Source: Flavonifractor hominis
GTDB lineage: Bacteria; Bacillota; Clostridia; Oscillospirales; Oscillospiraceae
Assembly: GCF_040095835.1 (NCBI RefSeq)
Contig: NZ_JBBMFT010000005.1
Location: 1 to 64,000, forward strand
Direction: 5' to 3'
DNA length: 64,000 bases
Shown: positions 7,962 through 15,337 of the stretch, one piece after another
How the letters are laid out: the number at the start of each line of letters is the position of its first letter
Position numbering within the stretch: the stretch's first letter is position 1
Notes under the pieces: generated by a model
The model's database searches: none
Seen by the model: the letters and a program-made list of their open reading frames with translations, nothing else
What the model was told of the DNA's origin: nothing
Made by a program: the position numbers and the translations under genes

Positions 7962-9332
7962 TTACTCATATTGCTTGCGCCCGGCGGTGCAGGGGATGTG
8001 CAGTTCGTCCCGGTATTTGGCTACCGTACGGCGGGAGAGCACACAGCCCTGGAGGGCCATGAGCTGACAGAGCTTCTGGTCGGACAGGGGCTTTTTCTTG
8101 TCCTCCCCGGCGATCAGCTGGCGCAGCAATGCCTTGGCCGCGTCGGGAGAGGCGGCGCCCTCTCCTCCGCTGGGGGCGCCCAGGCTCCGGGAGAAGAAAT
8201 AGCTCAAAGGATAGACTCCCATGGAGCACTGGATATACTTGTCCCGGATGGCCCGGCTCACCGTGGACTCGTGCACGCCGATCTGCCGGGCCACATCGGC
8301 CAGCGACAGGGGAGAGAGGTGGCCGGGGCCGTGGCGGAAAAAGGCCTCCTGAAAATCCAGGATGCACTCGGCGCAGGCCATCAGGGTGGAGCGGCGCTGC
8401 TCGATGGCCTTGACCATCCACTTGGCCTGCCGCACCTTGCCTGTCAGGTACTCCACCACCTGGGCGTCGTCGCTCTCGCTGAGCAGGCGGGTGTAGTAGC
8501 CGCTGATGTGCAGGGTGGGGAAATAATAGTCGTTGGACAACAGCTCGAAGTGGTCGGGAAAGGAGACCACAATGATGTCCGGATTGATGTACGTCAGGTG
8601 CTCCCGGGCGGCAAAGCCGGTGCCCGGCCGTGGATTGAGGCTCCGGATGAGCTCACAGGCGGCATGGACCTGTTCCGGGGTGGCCTTCAGCTCCCGGGCG
8701 ATGAGGCCGTACCGGTTTTTGGACAGCGCGTCCAGCTGAGTACGGACGATGCCCACCGCCAGCTCGTCCACCGGCGTGCGCCGCTGAAGCTGCAGCGTAA
8801 GACATTCCGACAGGTCCCGGGCCCCCACCCCTGCCGGCTCCAGAGACTGAACCACCTCCAGGGACCGGGCCATCACCGGCAGAGACAGTCCGCAGTCGGC
8901 GGACAGCTCCTCCAGGCGTTCATCCAGCCAGCCGTTCTGGTTCAGGCTTTCCACCAGAAAAACGGCCCCCTGCATTACCTCGGGCGGCAGTTCCAGCACC
9001 TGCAGCTGGGAGAGCACATAATAGTAGAGATTCTCCTCGTCGGCGTCCACCGTGCCGTACTGGCGCAGGGAGTCTTCCTCCTCCTCGGTGTCCTGCTGGT
9101 GGTAGTAGCGGTTCTGAGGGTCGGAGGACTCCAGCCACTCCAGCTTGCGCCGGAGAATGGCCGACTCATCCTGATGGTCGTACCGCTCCTCCGGCTCCAG
9201 GACCGGGTTTTCCTGAACCGCCTCTTCGATATACTCCAAAAGCTCCTGCGAACCCATCTGCAGGATCTCCATGGACTGCATCATCTGTGGGGACAGGGTC
9301 TGGACCTGCTTTTGCGATAGATTGAGCTCCAC
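7962..9332 (-). CDS. rpoN: RNA polymerase sigma-54 factor
   Basis: Sigma-54 directs RNA polymerase to -24/-12 promoters and needs an AAA+ activator to melt DNA. The 456-residue protein shows the glutamine-rich activator-interacting region I (LSQKQVQTLSPQMMQSMEIL), an acidic region II near 60-85, the core-binding domain, a helix-turn-helix (VARQIGVHESTVSRAIRDKY) and, near the C-terminus, the RpoN box SRRTVAKYRDEL (usually ARRTVAKYRE). I choose the GTG at 9332 (MELNLSQ) because AAAGGGAGG lies 8 nt upstream; an upstream TTG at 9356 lacks a ribosome binding site. No sigma-54 activator is encoded in this window, so the regulon cannot be judged here. Confidence 0.93.
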   Translation of the reverse strand: MELNLSQKQVQTLSPQMMQSMEILQMGSQELLEYIEEAVQENPVLEPEERYDHQDESAILRRKLEWLESSDPQNRYYHQQDTEEEEDSLRQYGTVDADEENLYYYVLSQLQVLELPPEVMQGAVFLVESLNQNGWLDERLEELSADCGLSLPVMARSLEVVQSLEPAGVGARDLSECLTLQLQRRTPVDELAVGIVRTQLDALSKNRYGLIARELKATPEQVHAACELIRSLNPRPGTGFAAREHLTYINPDIIVVSFPDHFELLSNDYYFPTLHISGYYTRLLSESDDAQVVEYLTGKVRQAKWMVKAIEQRRSTLMACAECILDFQEAFFRHGPGHLSPLSLADVARQIGVHESTVSRAIRDKYIQCSMGVYPLSYFFSRSLGAPSGGEGAASPDAAKALLRQLIAGEDKKKPLSDQKLCQLMALQGCVLSRRTVAKYRDELHIPCTAGRKQYE

Positions 9333-9381
9333 TGACTGCGCCTCCCTTTTCCGCAAAACAACACACTTTGCTTTAAGGGGT

Positions 9382-9411
9382 AGTATAACATGGATGGCAG
9401 ATCCATTTCAA
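9382..9411 (-). promoter_or_regulatory. Sigma-A promoter of rpoN
   Basis: On the minus strand TTGAAA (complement of 9406-9411), an 18-bp spacer and TATACT (complement of 9382-9387) lie 50 bp upstream of the rpoN GTG. Confidence 0.65.
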
Positions 9412-9428
9412 CCGCCGCTTTCCTGCCC

Positions 9429-9749
9429 TTACTCTTTTGGGGGGACCAGAAGGATGTCGGCGCCATACCGCAGGCAGCGGCGCAGACGGGTCTCGCCGCG
9501 CTTGATGGTGCGGGAGACGGTGGATTTGTTGACCCCCAGCCGCTCGCTGATCTGACGCATGTTCAGCCCGTCACTGTAGTAGAGCAGCAGCACCTGACGC
9601 TGCTTTTCCGTCACATCCTCCCGCAGCGCCCGCAGCAGGTTGCGCCGGAGCCGTCCCAGCTGTTCGGAGTTGTCCGCGGCCATGGCCCGGGAGTAGACCG
9701 CCATGTCCGCGGCATAGGCGCCCCCTCTTCTATAACGTGTATCGGACAT
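9429..9749 (-). CDS. Sigma-70 region 4-like HTH protein
   Basis: This 106-residue basic protein carries a sigma region-4 fold in its C-terminal half: VTEKQRQVLLLYYSDGLNMR, then ISERLGVNKSTVSRTIKRG, the helix-turn-helix at about 61-85. It lacks a sigma region 2, so it is a DNA-binding accessory or late-gene-activator type protein rather than a full sigma factor. Small proteins of this kind occur with short zinc-ribbon proteins in Clostridia and their phages. The start at 9749 (MSDTRYR) is preceded by AAAGGGGG. Its 5' end overlaps the preceding small gene by 20 bp, implying translational coupling. Target genes are unknown. Confidence 0.7.
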   Translation of the reverse strand: MSDTRYRRGGAYAADMAVYSRAMAADNSEQLGRLRRNLLRALREDVTEKQRQVLLLYYSDGLNMRQISERLGVNKSTVSRTIKRGETRLRRCLRYGADILLVPPKE

Positions 9750-9963
9750 TGCGCCGGTACCCCCTTTCATAATAGTGCTCACACAGCACGGCCAGTTCCC
9801 GTGCCTCCCGCCACATGGTCCGCAGCAGGCGGATGCGTCCATCCAGCCGCAGACGCAGCTCCCGGCTGTCCGTACTCCGGCGCTGCTGTTCCAGTTCCAG
9901 CGCCCGGGTCTGCAGGGCGGCGGCGCTGGCGCGGTAATCCGCCGACAATTCCAATAAGGTCAT
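9730..9963 (-). CDS. Small helical hypothetical protein
   Basis: The 77-residue product is predicted to be almost all helix, rich in Leu, Arg and Glu (SADYRASAAALQTRALELEQ, then RELRLRLDGRIRLLRTMWRE). I do not recognise the family. It begins at ATG 9963 with AGGAGG 14 nt upstream and overlaps the start of the sigma-like gene by 20 bp, so the two are probably translated together. Its repeated position beside a region-4-like protein suggests a role with that protein, but this is inference from context only. Confidence 0.55.
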   Translation of the reverse strand: MTLLELSADYRASAAALQTRALELEQQRRSTDSRELRLRLDGRIRLLRTMWREARELAVLCEHYYERGYRRNVRYTL

Positions 9964-10096
9964 GATGCTTGCTGTTTGCCTCCTCTGAATCCGCAAGTGT
10001 TTCCGTTTCCCGGCAGCGGGGGCAGAGCTCCCGCTCCTGGCCGTACAGCTCCGAGCGGCACCGGGAACACCAGCCCGACGGCCATACCCGCTGCAT
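9779..10096 (-). CDS. Possible zinc-ribbon ORF upstream of the sigma-like module
   Basis: From ATG 10096 the frame begins MQRVWPSGWCSRC and contains CSRC and CPRC about 13 residues apart, a compact four-cysteine zinc ribbon typical of small phage or plasmid-like regulators. The frame then runs 185 bp into the 77-residue gene, and that tail (rich in Gly, Ala, Pro) looks like out-of-frame translation. A one-base frameshift shortly after the second CxxC would instead end the protein at a TGA overlapping the next ATG at 9963, a normal coupled junction. So either the gene carries a frameshift or the sequence has an error. The real part is probably the first 45 residues. Confidence 0.35.
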   Translation of the reverse strand: MQRVWPSGWCSRCRSELYGQERELCPRCRETETLADSEEANSKHHDLIGIVGGLPRQRRRPADPGAGTGTAAPEYGQPGAASAAGWTHPPAADHVAGGTGTGRAV

Positions 10097-10179
10097 GTCC
10101 CGCAGCGGGTCCAAATCTGGTACGGGATCCGTCCCTTTTTCCCCCTCTTCAAAAAAATTAAAAAATTTGCATCTTGTGC

Positions 10180-10208
10180 TTGACAAATCCCTCCCATGCT
10201 GTTAAAAT
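10180..10208 (+). promoter_or_regulatory. Strong sigma-A promoter of the tRNA pair
   Basis: Consensus TTGACA (10180-10185), a 17-bp spacer and TAAAAT (10203-10208) start 27 bp ahead of tRNA-Thr. On the opposite strand TTGTCA (complement of 10181-10186) overlaps the same bases and may be the -35 of the zinc-ribbon module. Confidence 0.8.
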
Positions 10209-10234
10209 AACATTCGCTGTGGACGAGCTGGTTT

Positions 10235-10310
10235 GCTGGTGTAGCTCAGTTGGTAGAGCAGTTGATTTGTAATCAACCGGTCGGGGGTTCGAGTCCGTCC
10301 ACCAGCTCCA
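10235..10310 (+). tRNA. tRNA-Thr (anticodon TGT)
   Basis: A full cloverleaf is visible. The acceptor stem is GCTGGTG/CACCAGC. The D arm includes AGCTCAGTTGGTAGAGC, the anticodon stem is GTTGA/TCAAC with loop TTTGTAA (anticodon TGT), and the T arm contains GGTTCGAGTCC. CCA is encoded at 10308-10310. Confidence 0.95.
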
Positions 10311-10322
10311 TCAAGTTCATAT

Positions 10323-10407
10323 GGAGGAGTTCCCGAGTGGCCAAAGGGGGCAGACTGTAAATCTGTTGCGATTCGCTTCGGTGGTTCGAATCCACCCTCC
10401 TCCACCA
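10323..10407 (+). tRNA. tRNA-Tyr (anticodon GTA)
   Basis: A class II tRNA with a long variable arm (about TGCGATTCGCTTCGG). The acceptor stem is GGAGGAG/CTCCTCC, the anticodon stem GCAGA/TCTGT with loop CTGTAAA (anticodon GTA), the T loop GGTTCGAATCC, and CCA is encoded at 10405-10407. It lies 12 bp after tRNA-Thr and shares its promoter. Confidence 0.95.
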
Positions 10408-10441
10408 AAAAATGTCTCGCCAGAAGGCGGGGCATTTTTTT
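10407..10441 (+). terminator. Terminator of the tRNA pair
   Basis: A 15-bp stem (10407-10421 with 10426-10440) with an AGAA loop and a run of seven T at its end follows directly on tRNA-Tyr. Confidence 0.85.
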
Positions 10442-10452
10442 GCGCCCGGAAC

Positions 10453-10482
10453 AGAACAAATGTTCGATTGCAAAGCTATAAT
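10453..10482 (+). promoter_or_regulatory. LexA/SOS-type box with a -10 element
   Basis: AGAACAAATGTTCG (10453-10466) fits the Gram-positive LexA box CGAAC-N4-GTTCG at nine of ten fixed bases. A TATAAT follows at 10477-10482 with a spacing that places the box over the -35 position, a normal place for repression. The next gene is the XRE-S24 repressor starting at 10590. Confidence 0.6.
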
Positions 10483-10528
10483 AGCACCAAACGGAGATGA
10501 AAGTCAAGGCTGTTTTTCCAGTAATATG

Positions 10529-10557
10529 TTGCAAATGGTGATAAACTGTGATAATAT
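10529..10557 (+). promoter_or_regulatory. Second promoter of the XRE-S24 repressor
   Basis: TTGCAA (10529-10534), a 17-bp spacer and TAATAT (10552-10557) lie 33 bp upstream of the ATG at 10590. Confidence 0.5.
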
Positions 10558-10589
10558 AGTCCGCAAAATGGGACAGGGAGGACCGCCCG

Positions 10590-11210
10590 ATGGAGCAGGA
10601 GAGCACCTTTGGGGCCCGTCTGCGGGCCGTGATGGAGGAGCGGGGCTACAGCTATGAGCAGCTGGGCCGGCGGGTGAACATGAACCCCCAGACCCTCAAC
10701 CGCTATGCCCTGGGCCAGCGGGAGCCCCGGATGGGGACGGCGGTGGCCATTGCCCGGGCGCTGGAGGTGGACCCTCTGTGGCTGCAGGGGTACGCCGTTC
10801 CCCGGCAGAGCCAGAGGCGGGCGGCAGTGCCCGTTCTGGGTGAGATCCGGGCGGGGGCGCCCATGGCGGCCTGGGAGCAGCCGGAGGGCTATGCCGCTGC
10901 CGATGTGCCCGACCCGGAGGAGTATTTCTACCTGCGGGTCACCGGGGACAGCATGGTGAACGCCGGCATCCGGGAAGGGGATCTGGTCCTGCTGCGGCGG
11001 CAGGAGAGCGCGGAGAACGGCCAGATCGTGGCCTGCCTGGTGGATGGAGAGGACGCCACCCTCAAGCGCTTCCGCTGCCAGAAGGGGATGGTGATCCTCC
11101 AGCCGGAGAACCCGGCCTATGAGCCCAGGATCGTACCGCTGGAGGACTTTGCCACCGGACAGGCCCGCATAGTGGGCGTGGCCGTCCGGCTGGTGCGAAA
11201 TCTATTGTAA
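10590..11210 (+). CDS. XRE-family repressor with LexA-type S24 autoprotease
   Basis: The 206-residue protein joins an N-terminal XRE helix-turn-helix (about 8-62, YEQLGRRVNMNPQTLNRYAL) to a C-terminal LexA/UmuD-like S24 domain. The catalytic dyad is Ser121 in GDSM and Lys159 in ATLKR, and a likely self-cleavage site is Ala88-Gly89 in EIRAGAPM. Proteins of this layout are repressors that cleave themselves when RecA filaments form. It is not LexA itself, whose N-terminus is a winged helix, but an SOS-type box lies upstream. The ATG at 10590 follows GGGAGGACCGCCCG. It is followed after 19 bp by the DUF6483-like gene. It may be a prophage-type repressor, but no phage genes are next to it. Confidence 0.82.
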   Translation: MEQESTFGARLRAVMEERGYSYEQLGRRVNMNPQTLNRYALGQREPRMGTAVAIARALEVDPLWLQGYAVPRQSQRRAAVPVLGEIRAGAPMAAWEQPEGYAAADVPDPEEYFYLRVTGDSMVNAGIREGDLVLLRRQESAENGQIVACLVDGEDATLKRFRCQKGMVILQPENPAYEPRIVPLEDFATGQARIVGVAVRLVRNLL

Positions 11211-11229
11211 AACAAAGGAGAACGAGCAT

Positions 11230-11589
11230 ATGCTGACCGAAGACTGGATGATGCGCCAGGTGGACGCGCTGACCCGCTCCATTGCCTATCTGGTGTTTAA
11301 GAAGGAGAGCACCGACTACGTCCCCACCGGGGCGGAGGAGGACAGCGAGGTGGACGAGCTCTACCGCCGCCTGCTGGAGAAGGTCAACGCCGGGGACATC
11401 GGCGGAGCAGAGGACCTGCTCTTTGAAGAGAGCGATGTGAACGATCTGCGGTATCTGGAGCTGGCGGTGGACTTCTACGCCCGGCTCAACGACCTCAGCG
11501 ACGAGCAGCTCCGCCAGGCCGGCTTTGGCCGGGACGAGATCCAGGAGGGGCTGCAGGATCTGGCCGAACAGTTCGGCGTGTCTCTGTAA
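11230..11589 (+). CDS. DUF6483-like hypothetical protein
   Basis: A 119-residue acidic, all-helical cytoplasmic protein beginning MLTEDWMMRQVDALTRSIAY. This N-terminus and the DLRYLELAVDFYARLNDLSD segment resemble a small conserved Clostridia family (DUF6483, from memory) without known function. The ATG at 11230 has AAAGGAGAACGAG upstream. It lies 19 bp after the repressor gene on the same strand and shares its terminator, so it is probably co-transcribed. Confidence 0.7.
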   Translation: MLTEDWMMRQVDALTRSIAYLVFKKESTDYVPTGAEEDSEVDELYRRLLEKVNAGDIGGAEDLLFEESDVNDLRYLELAVDFYARLNDLSDEQLRQAGFGRDEIQEGLQDLAEQFGVSL

Positions 11590-11594
11590 AAAGG

Positions 11595-11633
11595 AAACAG
11601 GCGGCGGGCGCACATGCGCCCGCCGCCTGTTTT
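11595..11633. terminator. Bidirectional terminator between the DUF6483 and zincin genes
   Basis: A 16-bp perfect GC-rich stem (11597-11612 with 11615-11630) is flanked by AAA on the left and TTTT on the right. It sits between converging genes. Confidence 0.85.
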
Positions 11634-12009
11634 ATTCCTGCCCGGAGCGAAACTGCTCCATTTCCCATTCGTCCCGGATCTCCAGGCCCCGCTCTCCCGC
11701 CAGGCCCTCGATGTGGTGGGTGAACTCGTGGGACAGGGTGGTGTACAGCTCGTCCTCCCAGTCCTCCTGCGTCCAGTCCTCCTGCAGGGCCAGGGCGGCG
11801 AAGGAGCCGTAATAGAGGTTGATGTACCGCCCCATCATGTCGTTGCAGTACTCCCCCATGATATAGAGCTCCCCAGGCGCCGCCTCCGGGTCCTCCCGGG
11901 TGTCGGGCAGCAGGGAGATGCCGCCGTTGAGCTCGGCGTAAAATTCCTCGGGGAACTCCTCCGCCATCTCGTCCAGCAGGTCCCCCGCTTCCTCAAAGCT
12001 CAGGATCAT
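11632..12009 (-). CDS. Zincin-like metallopeptidase family protein
   Basis: The 125-residue acidic protein ends in a zinc-protease motif, LSHEFTHHIEGLAG, that is HExxH followed by the downstream E of the zincin_1 family (PF06262). The family is widely conserved and uncharacterised; proteolytic activity is presumed from the motif. The start at 12009 overlaps the tex stop as ATGA, so translation is coupled to tex. It ends at the bidirectional terminator at 11595-11633. Confidence 0.82.
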   Translation of the reverse strand: MILSFEEAGDLLDEMAEEFPEEFYAELNGGISLLPDTREDPEAAPGELYIMGEYCNDMMGRYINLYYGSFAALALQEDWTQEDWEDELYTTLSHEFTHHIEGLAGERGLEIRDEWEMEQFRSGQE

Positions 12010-14171
12010 ACCGTCGCCTCCCGGGGCTTCTTCATGGTCAGGGAGATGCGCTTTTTCTTCTCGTCCACTTCCAGTACCCAGACGGTGACGATGTCCCCCA
12101 CGGCGCACACCTCGCTGGGGTGGCGCACCCGGCGGTTAGACAGCTGGGAGATATGCACCAGCCCGTCCTGATGGACACCGATGTCCACAAACACGCCGAA
12201 GTCGATGACGTTGCGCACCGTGCCGGTGAGCTCCATGCCGGGCTTTAGATCCTTCATCTCCAGCACGTCGGTGCGGAGGATCGGCTTGGGCAGCTCATCC
12301 CGGGGGTCACGGCCGGGCTTCATCAGCTCGTCCACAATGTCTTTCAACGTGGGCAGACCCACGCCGCAGGCCTCCGCCGCCTTTTCCGGACCGTAGGCCT
12401 TCACGTTCTCCCGCAGTCCGGAAATGACCCCCGCCGCCACGTCTTTCACCGTGTAGCCGCACAGCGCCAGCAGCTGTTCCGCCGCCGCATAGCTCTCCGG
12501 GTGGACCCCGGTGTGGTCCAGCACGTTCTTACTCTCCGGCACCCGCAGGAAGCCGGCGCACTGCTCGAAGGCCTTGGGCCCCAGCTTGGGCACCTTCAGT
12601 ACCTGTTTGCGGGTGGTAAAGGCCCCGTTTTCCTCCCGGTATTTCACAATATTCTTGGCCGTGGTGTTGTTCAGCCCCGCCACATAGGACAGCAGGGGGG
12701 CGGAGGCGGTGTTCAGGTCCACGCCCACGGCGTTGACGCAGTCCTCCACCACGCCCTCCAGGGTCTCGTCCAGCCGGGCCTGGGGCATGTCGTGCTGGTA
12801 CTGGCCCACGCCGATGCTCTTGGGGTCGATCTTCACCAGCTCGGCCAGGGGGTCCTGGAGGCGCCGGGCAATGGACACCGCGCTTCTCAGGTTCACGTCG
12901 TAGTCGGGGAACTCCTCGGCGGCCAGCTTGGAGGCGGAATACACCGAGGCCCCCGCCTCGTTGACGATCATATAGCTGACCCCGCCGCCTACCTTTTTGA
13001 TCAGTTCCACCGTCATCTGCTCGGTCTCCCGGCTGGCGGTGCCGTTGCCGATGGCGATGTGGGCCACGGCGTGTTTACGGATCAGCTTGGAGAGCACGTC
13101 GATGGCCTCCTGCTTTTTCCGCTCATTGAAGGTGGGATACACCACCGCCGTATCCAGTACCTTGCCGGTGGCGTCCACCACCGCCACCTTGCAGCCGTTG
13201 CGGTAGCCCGGGTCCAGGCCCATGGTGACAAAGCCCTTTACCGGCGGCTGCATCAGCAGGGGCTTCAGGTTCAGACCAAAGTTGTGAATGGCCCCCTCGT
13301 TGGCCTGCTCGGTGAGGGTGTTGCGGATCTCCCGCTCCAGGGAGGGCTTCAGGAGCCGGTCCCAGGCGTCGTCGGCGGCGGAGCGGACAAACTCCATGGC
13401 CGCCCGGCCGGGCACCACCGCCCGGCGCACCGCGATGCGGGCGGTCTCGTCGTCCAGCTCCACCCCGGCCTTGAGAATGCCCTCCCGCTCGCCCCGGTTG
13501 ATGGCCAGCACCTGGTGGCCCATGGCCTTCCCCACCGGGGTGCGGAAGTCGTAGTACAGCCGGTAGACGGTGTCCTCCGGCTCCTTTTCCGCCGAGCGAG
13601 ACACCAGCACCCCACGGCGCAGGTACAGCTCCCGCAGGCTTTTGCGGACGGCAGCGTCGTCGGAGATGGCCTCGGCGATGATGTCGCTGGCCCCCTGAAG
13701 GGCGGCCTCCGCGCTCTCCACCCCCTTGTCCGGGTCCACATACGGCTCCGCCAGGGCCTGGGGATCCACCTGGGGACCCAGGGCGAACAGGGCCTGGGCC
13801 AGAGGCTCCAGCCCCTTCTCCTTTGCCATGGTGGCCCGGGTGCGCCGCTTGGGTTTGTAGGGCAGGTACAGGTCCTCCACCTCCGCCAGGGTGGCGGCGG
13901 CGTCGATGGCGGCGGCGAGCTCCTGGGTCAGTTTGCCCTGGCTCTCAATGGAGGCCTTGACCTCCTCACGCCGCTTGTCCAGGTTGCGCAGGTATTGCAG
14001 CCGGTCGGCCAGGGTGCGCAGGGTGGTGTCGTCCATGGCGCCGTGGAGCTCCTTGCGGTAGCGGGCGATGAAGGGAATGGTGTTGCCCTCGTCAATGAGG
14101 GTGACGACGTTTTGAATATAGGTCTCCTTCTGGCCCAGCTCCTGAGCCAGAATCTGGATGATACGCTCCAT
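12006..14171 (-). CDS. tex: Tex family S1 RNA-binding protein
   Basis: The 721-residue protein has the full Tex layout: N-terminal helical domain, YqgF/RNase H-like domain (VTMGLDPGYRNGCKVAVVDA), helix-hairpin-helix region (LNTASAPLLSYVAGL), and a C-terminal S1 domain (GTVRNVIDFGVFVDIGVHQD). Tex binds nucleic acid and associates with transcription; in several bacteria it affects toxin or stress gene expression. The length is typical. The ATG at 14171 has AAGGAG upstream. The zincin gene is coupled behind it through an ATGA overlap. Confidence 0.95.
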   Translation of the reverse strand: MERIIQILAQELGQKETYIQNVVTLIDEGNTIPFIARYRKELHGAMDDTTLRTLADRLQYLRNLDKRREEVKASIESQGKLTQELAAAIDAAATLAEVEDLYLPYKPKRRTRATMAKEKGLEPLAQALFALGPQVDPQALAEPYVDPDKGVESAEAALQGASDIIAEAISDDAAVRKSLRELYLRRGVLVSRSAEKEPEDTVYRLYYDFRTPVGKAMGHQVLAINRGEREGILKAGVELDDETARIAVRRAVVPGRAAMEFVRSAADDAWDRLLKPSLEREIRNTLTEQANEGAIHNFGLNLKPLLMQPPVKGFVTMGLDPGYRNGCKVAVVDATGKVLDTAVVYPTFNERKKQEAIDVLSKLIRKHAVAHIAIGNGTASRETEQMTVELIKKVGGGVSYMIVNEAGASVYSASKLAAEEFPDYDVNLRSAVSIARRLQDPLAELVKIDPKSIGVGQYQHDMPQARLDETLEGVVEDCVNAVGVDLNTASAPLLSYVAGLNNTTAKNIVKYREENGAFTTRKQVLKVPKLGPKAFEQCAGFLRVPESKNVLDHTGVHPESYAAAEQLLALCGYTVKDVAAGVISGLRENVKAYGPEKAAEACGVGLPTLKDIVDELMKPGRDPRDELPKPILRTDVLEMKDLKPGMELTGTVRNVIDFGVFVDIGVHQDGLVHISQLSNRRVRHPSEVCAVGDIVTVWVLEVDEKKKRISLTMKKPREATV

Positions 14172-14242
14172 AAAAATACTCCTTGATCCGATAAAGTACC
14201 CTTATTTTACGCGATTTTGACGGCCAAGTCCAGCGAATTTCC

Positions 14243-14271
14243 TTGCATGTGAGAGCGCCCTCCCGTACAAT
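14243..14271 (+). promoter_or_regulatory. Promoter of the coiled-coil protein gene
   Basis: TTGCAT (14243-14248), a 17-bp spacer and TACAAT (14266-14271) lie 23 bp before the ATG at 14294. Confidence 0.65.
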
Positions 14272-14293
14272 GAAAAGAAAGGAGGGGGATAGC

Positions 14294-15241
14294 ATGAACG
14301 AACGGATCCATCAGATCAACGAGCAGCTGCGGGAACTGGCCGGACAGCAGGCCGAGGCCCGCAGGCTGGAGGTCCGGCTCAATGACCTGCGTGCCCAGTA
14401 TGAGGAACGGCAGGCCCGGGTGGAGGAGACCGCCCGCCGCTTCCGGGAGGAGCAGGAGGACGTGGACCGATTGGAGCGGGGCGGCCTGCGGGCCTTCCTG
14501 ATGAACCTCACCGGGGACAAGGAGGAGCGGCTGTCCCAGGAGCGGCGGGAGGCCCTGGCGGCCAAGTGCCAGTATGATCAGGCGATGGCCGACCTAGATG
14601 AGCTGGACCGGTCCATCCACGAGCTGCTCCACCGGCGGGAGCAGCTGCGGACCGACGGGGTCAAGCTGGAGGCGCTGCGGCGGGAAAAGGCGGAGCTGCT
14701 CAAGCAGGAGGGGGGCGCCGCAGGGGCCCGCCTGGCCGAACTGGACCGGGCCCTGGAGCAGACTGGGAATCAGCACCGGGAGGTGGAGGAGGCCCTCCGG
14801 GCCGGCCGGCAGGCTGAGGTGGCCCTGTCTGCCGTGCTCAACAGCCTGGACAGCGCCGAGGACTGGGGATTTGTGGATATGATGGGGGGCGGACTGGTCA
14901 CCACCATGTTCAAGCACGAGCACCTGGACGACGCCCGGCTGGGCATCGACCGGGCTCAGCAGGCCCTCTCCCGCTTCCGCACCGAGTTGGCCGACGTACG
15001 CGAACTGGAGATCCCCCAGATCCAGATCGGGGAATTTGCCACCTTTGCCGACTACTTTTTTGACGGACTGTTCGCCGACTGGTGCGTCCAGTCGGGGATC
15101 CATGACGCCCAGAACGGCGTGTCCGATGCCCATATGCGGGTGCTGGCCGCCCTGCGCCGCCTGGAGACCGTGGAGGGGGAGCTGGCCCAGCAGCTCCGGG
15201 ACCTGACCCAGGAGCGGGAGAAGTTGCTGGCCGGCTGTTGA
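14294..15241 (+). CDS. Coiled-coil hypothetical protein
   Basis: The 315-residue protein has long heptad-rich helices over about 1-190 (many Glu, Arg, Gln, Leu, as in RRLEVRLNDLRAQYEERQAR). A short globular segment follows with the readable core DWGFVDMMGGGLVTTMFKHE, then another helical tail. No signal peptide or membrane segment is visible, so it should be cytoplasmic. I do not recognise the family; the central GGGLVTTM segment would be the best search seed. The start at 14294 follows GGAGGGGG and it has its own promoter. Confidence 0.75.
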   Translation: MNERIHQINEQLRELAGQQAEARRLEVRLNDLRAQYEERQARVEETARRFREEQEDVDRLERGGLRAFLMNLTGDKEERLSQERREALAAKCQYDQAMADLDELDRSIHELLHRREQLRTDGVKLEALRREKAELLKQEGGAAGARLAELDRALEQTGNQHREVEEALRAGRQAEVALSAVLNSLDSAEDWGFVDMMGGGLVTTMFKHEHLDDARLGIDRAQQALSRFRTELADVRELEIPQIQIGEFATFADYFFDGLFADWCVQSGIHDAQNGVSDAHMRVLAALRRLETVEGELAQQLRDLTQEREKLLAGC

Positions 15242-15268
15242 TCTTTTGAACAAAAATTTGGAAAAGAG

Positions 15269-15297
15269 TGGACGCGTTTTTGGATATGTGATACCAT
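15269..15297 (+). promoter_or_regulatory. Possible promoter of the stalk-domain gene
   Basis: TGGACG (15269-15274), a 17-bp spacer and TACCAT (15292-15297); both hexamers are moderate matches. Confidence 0.4.
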
Positions 15298-15337
15298 AAA
15301 ACCGAAACCAAAGACAGAACAGACAGGAGGATCCCCC

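Noticed and set aside
7962..9411. Sigma-54 (-24/-12) promoters in the window
   Set aside because: No TGGCAC-N5-TTGC site with a credible position ahead of a gene was found by eye.
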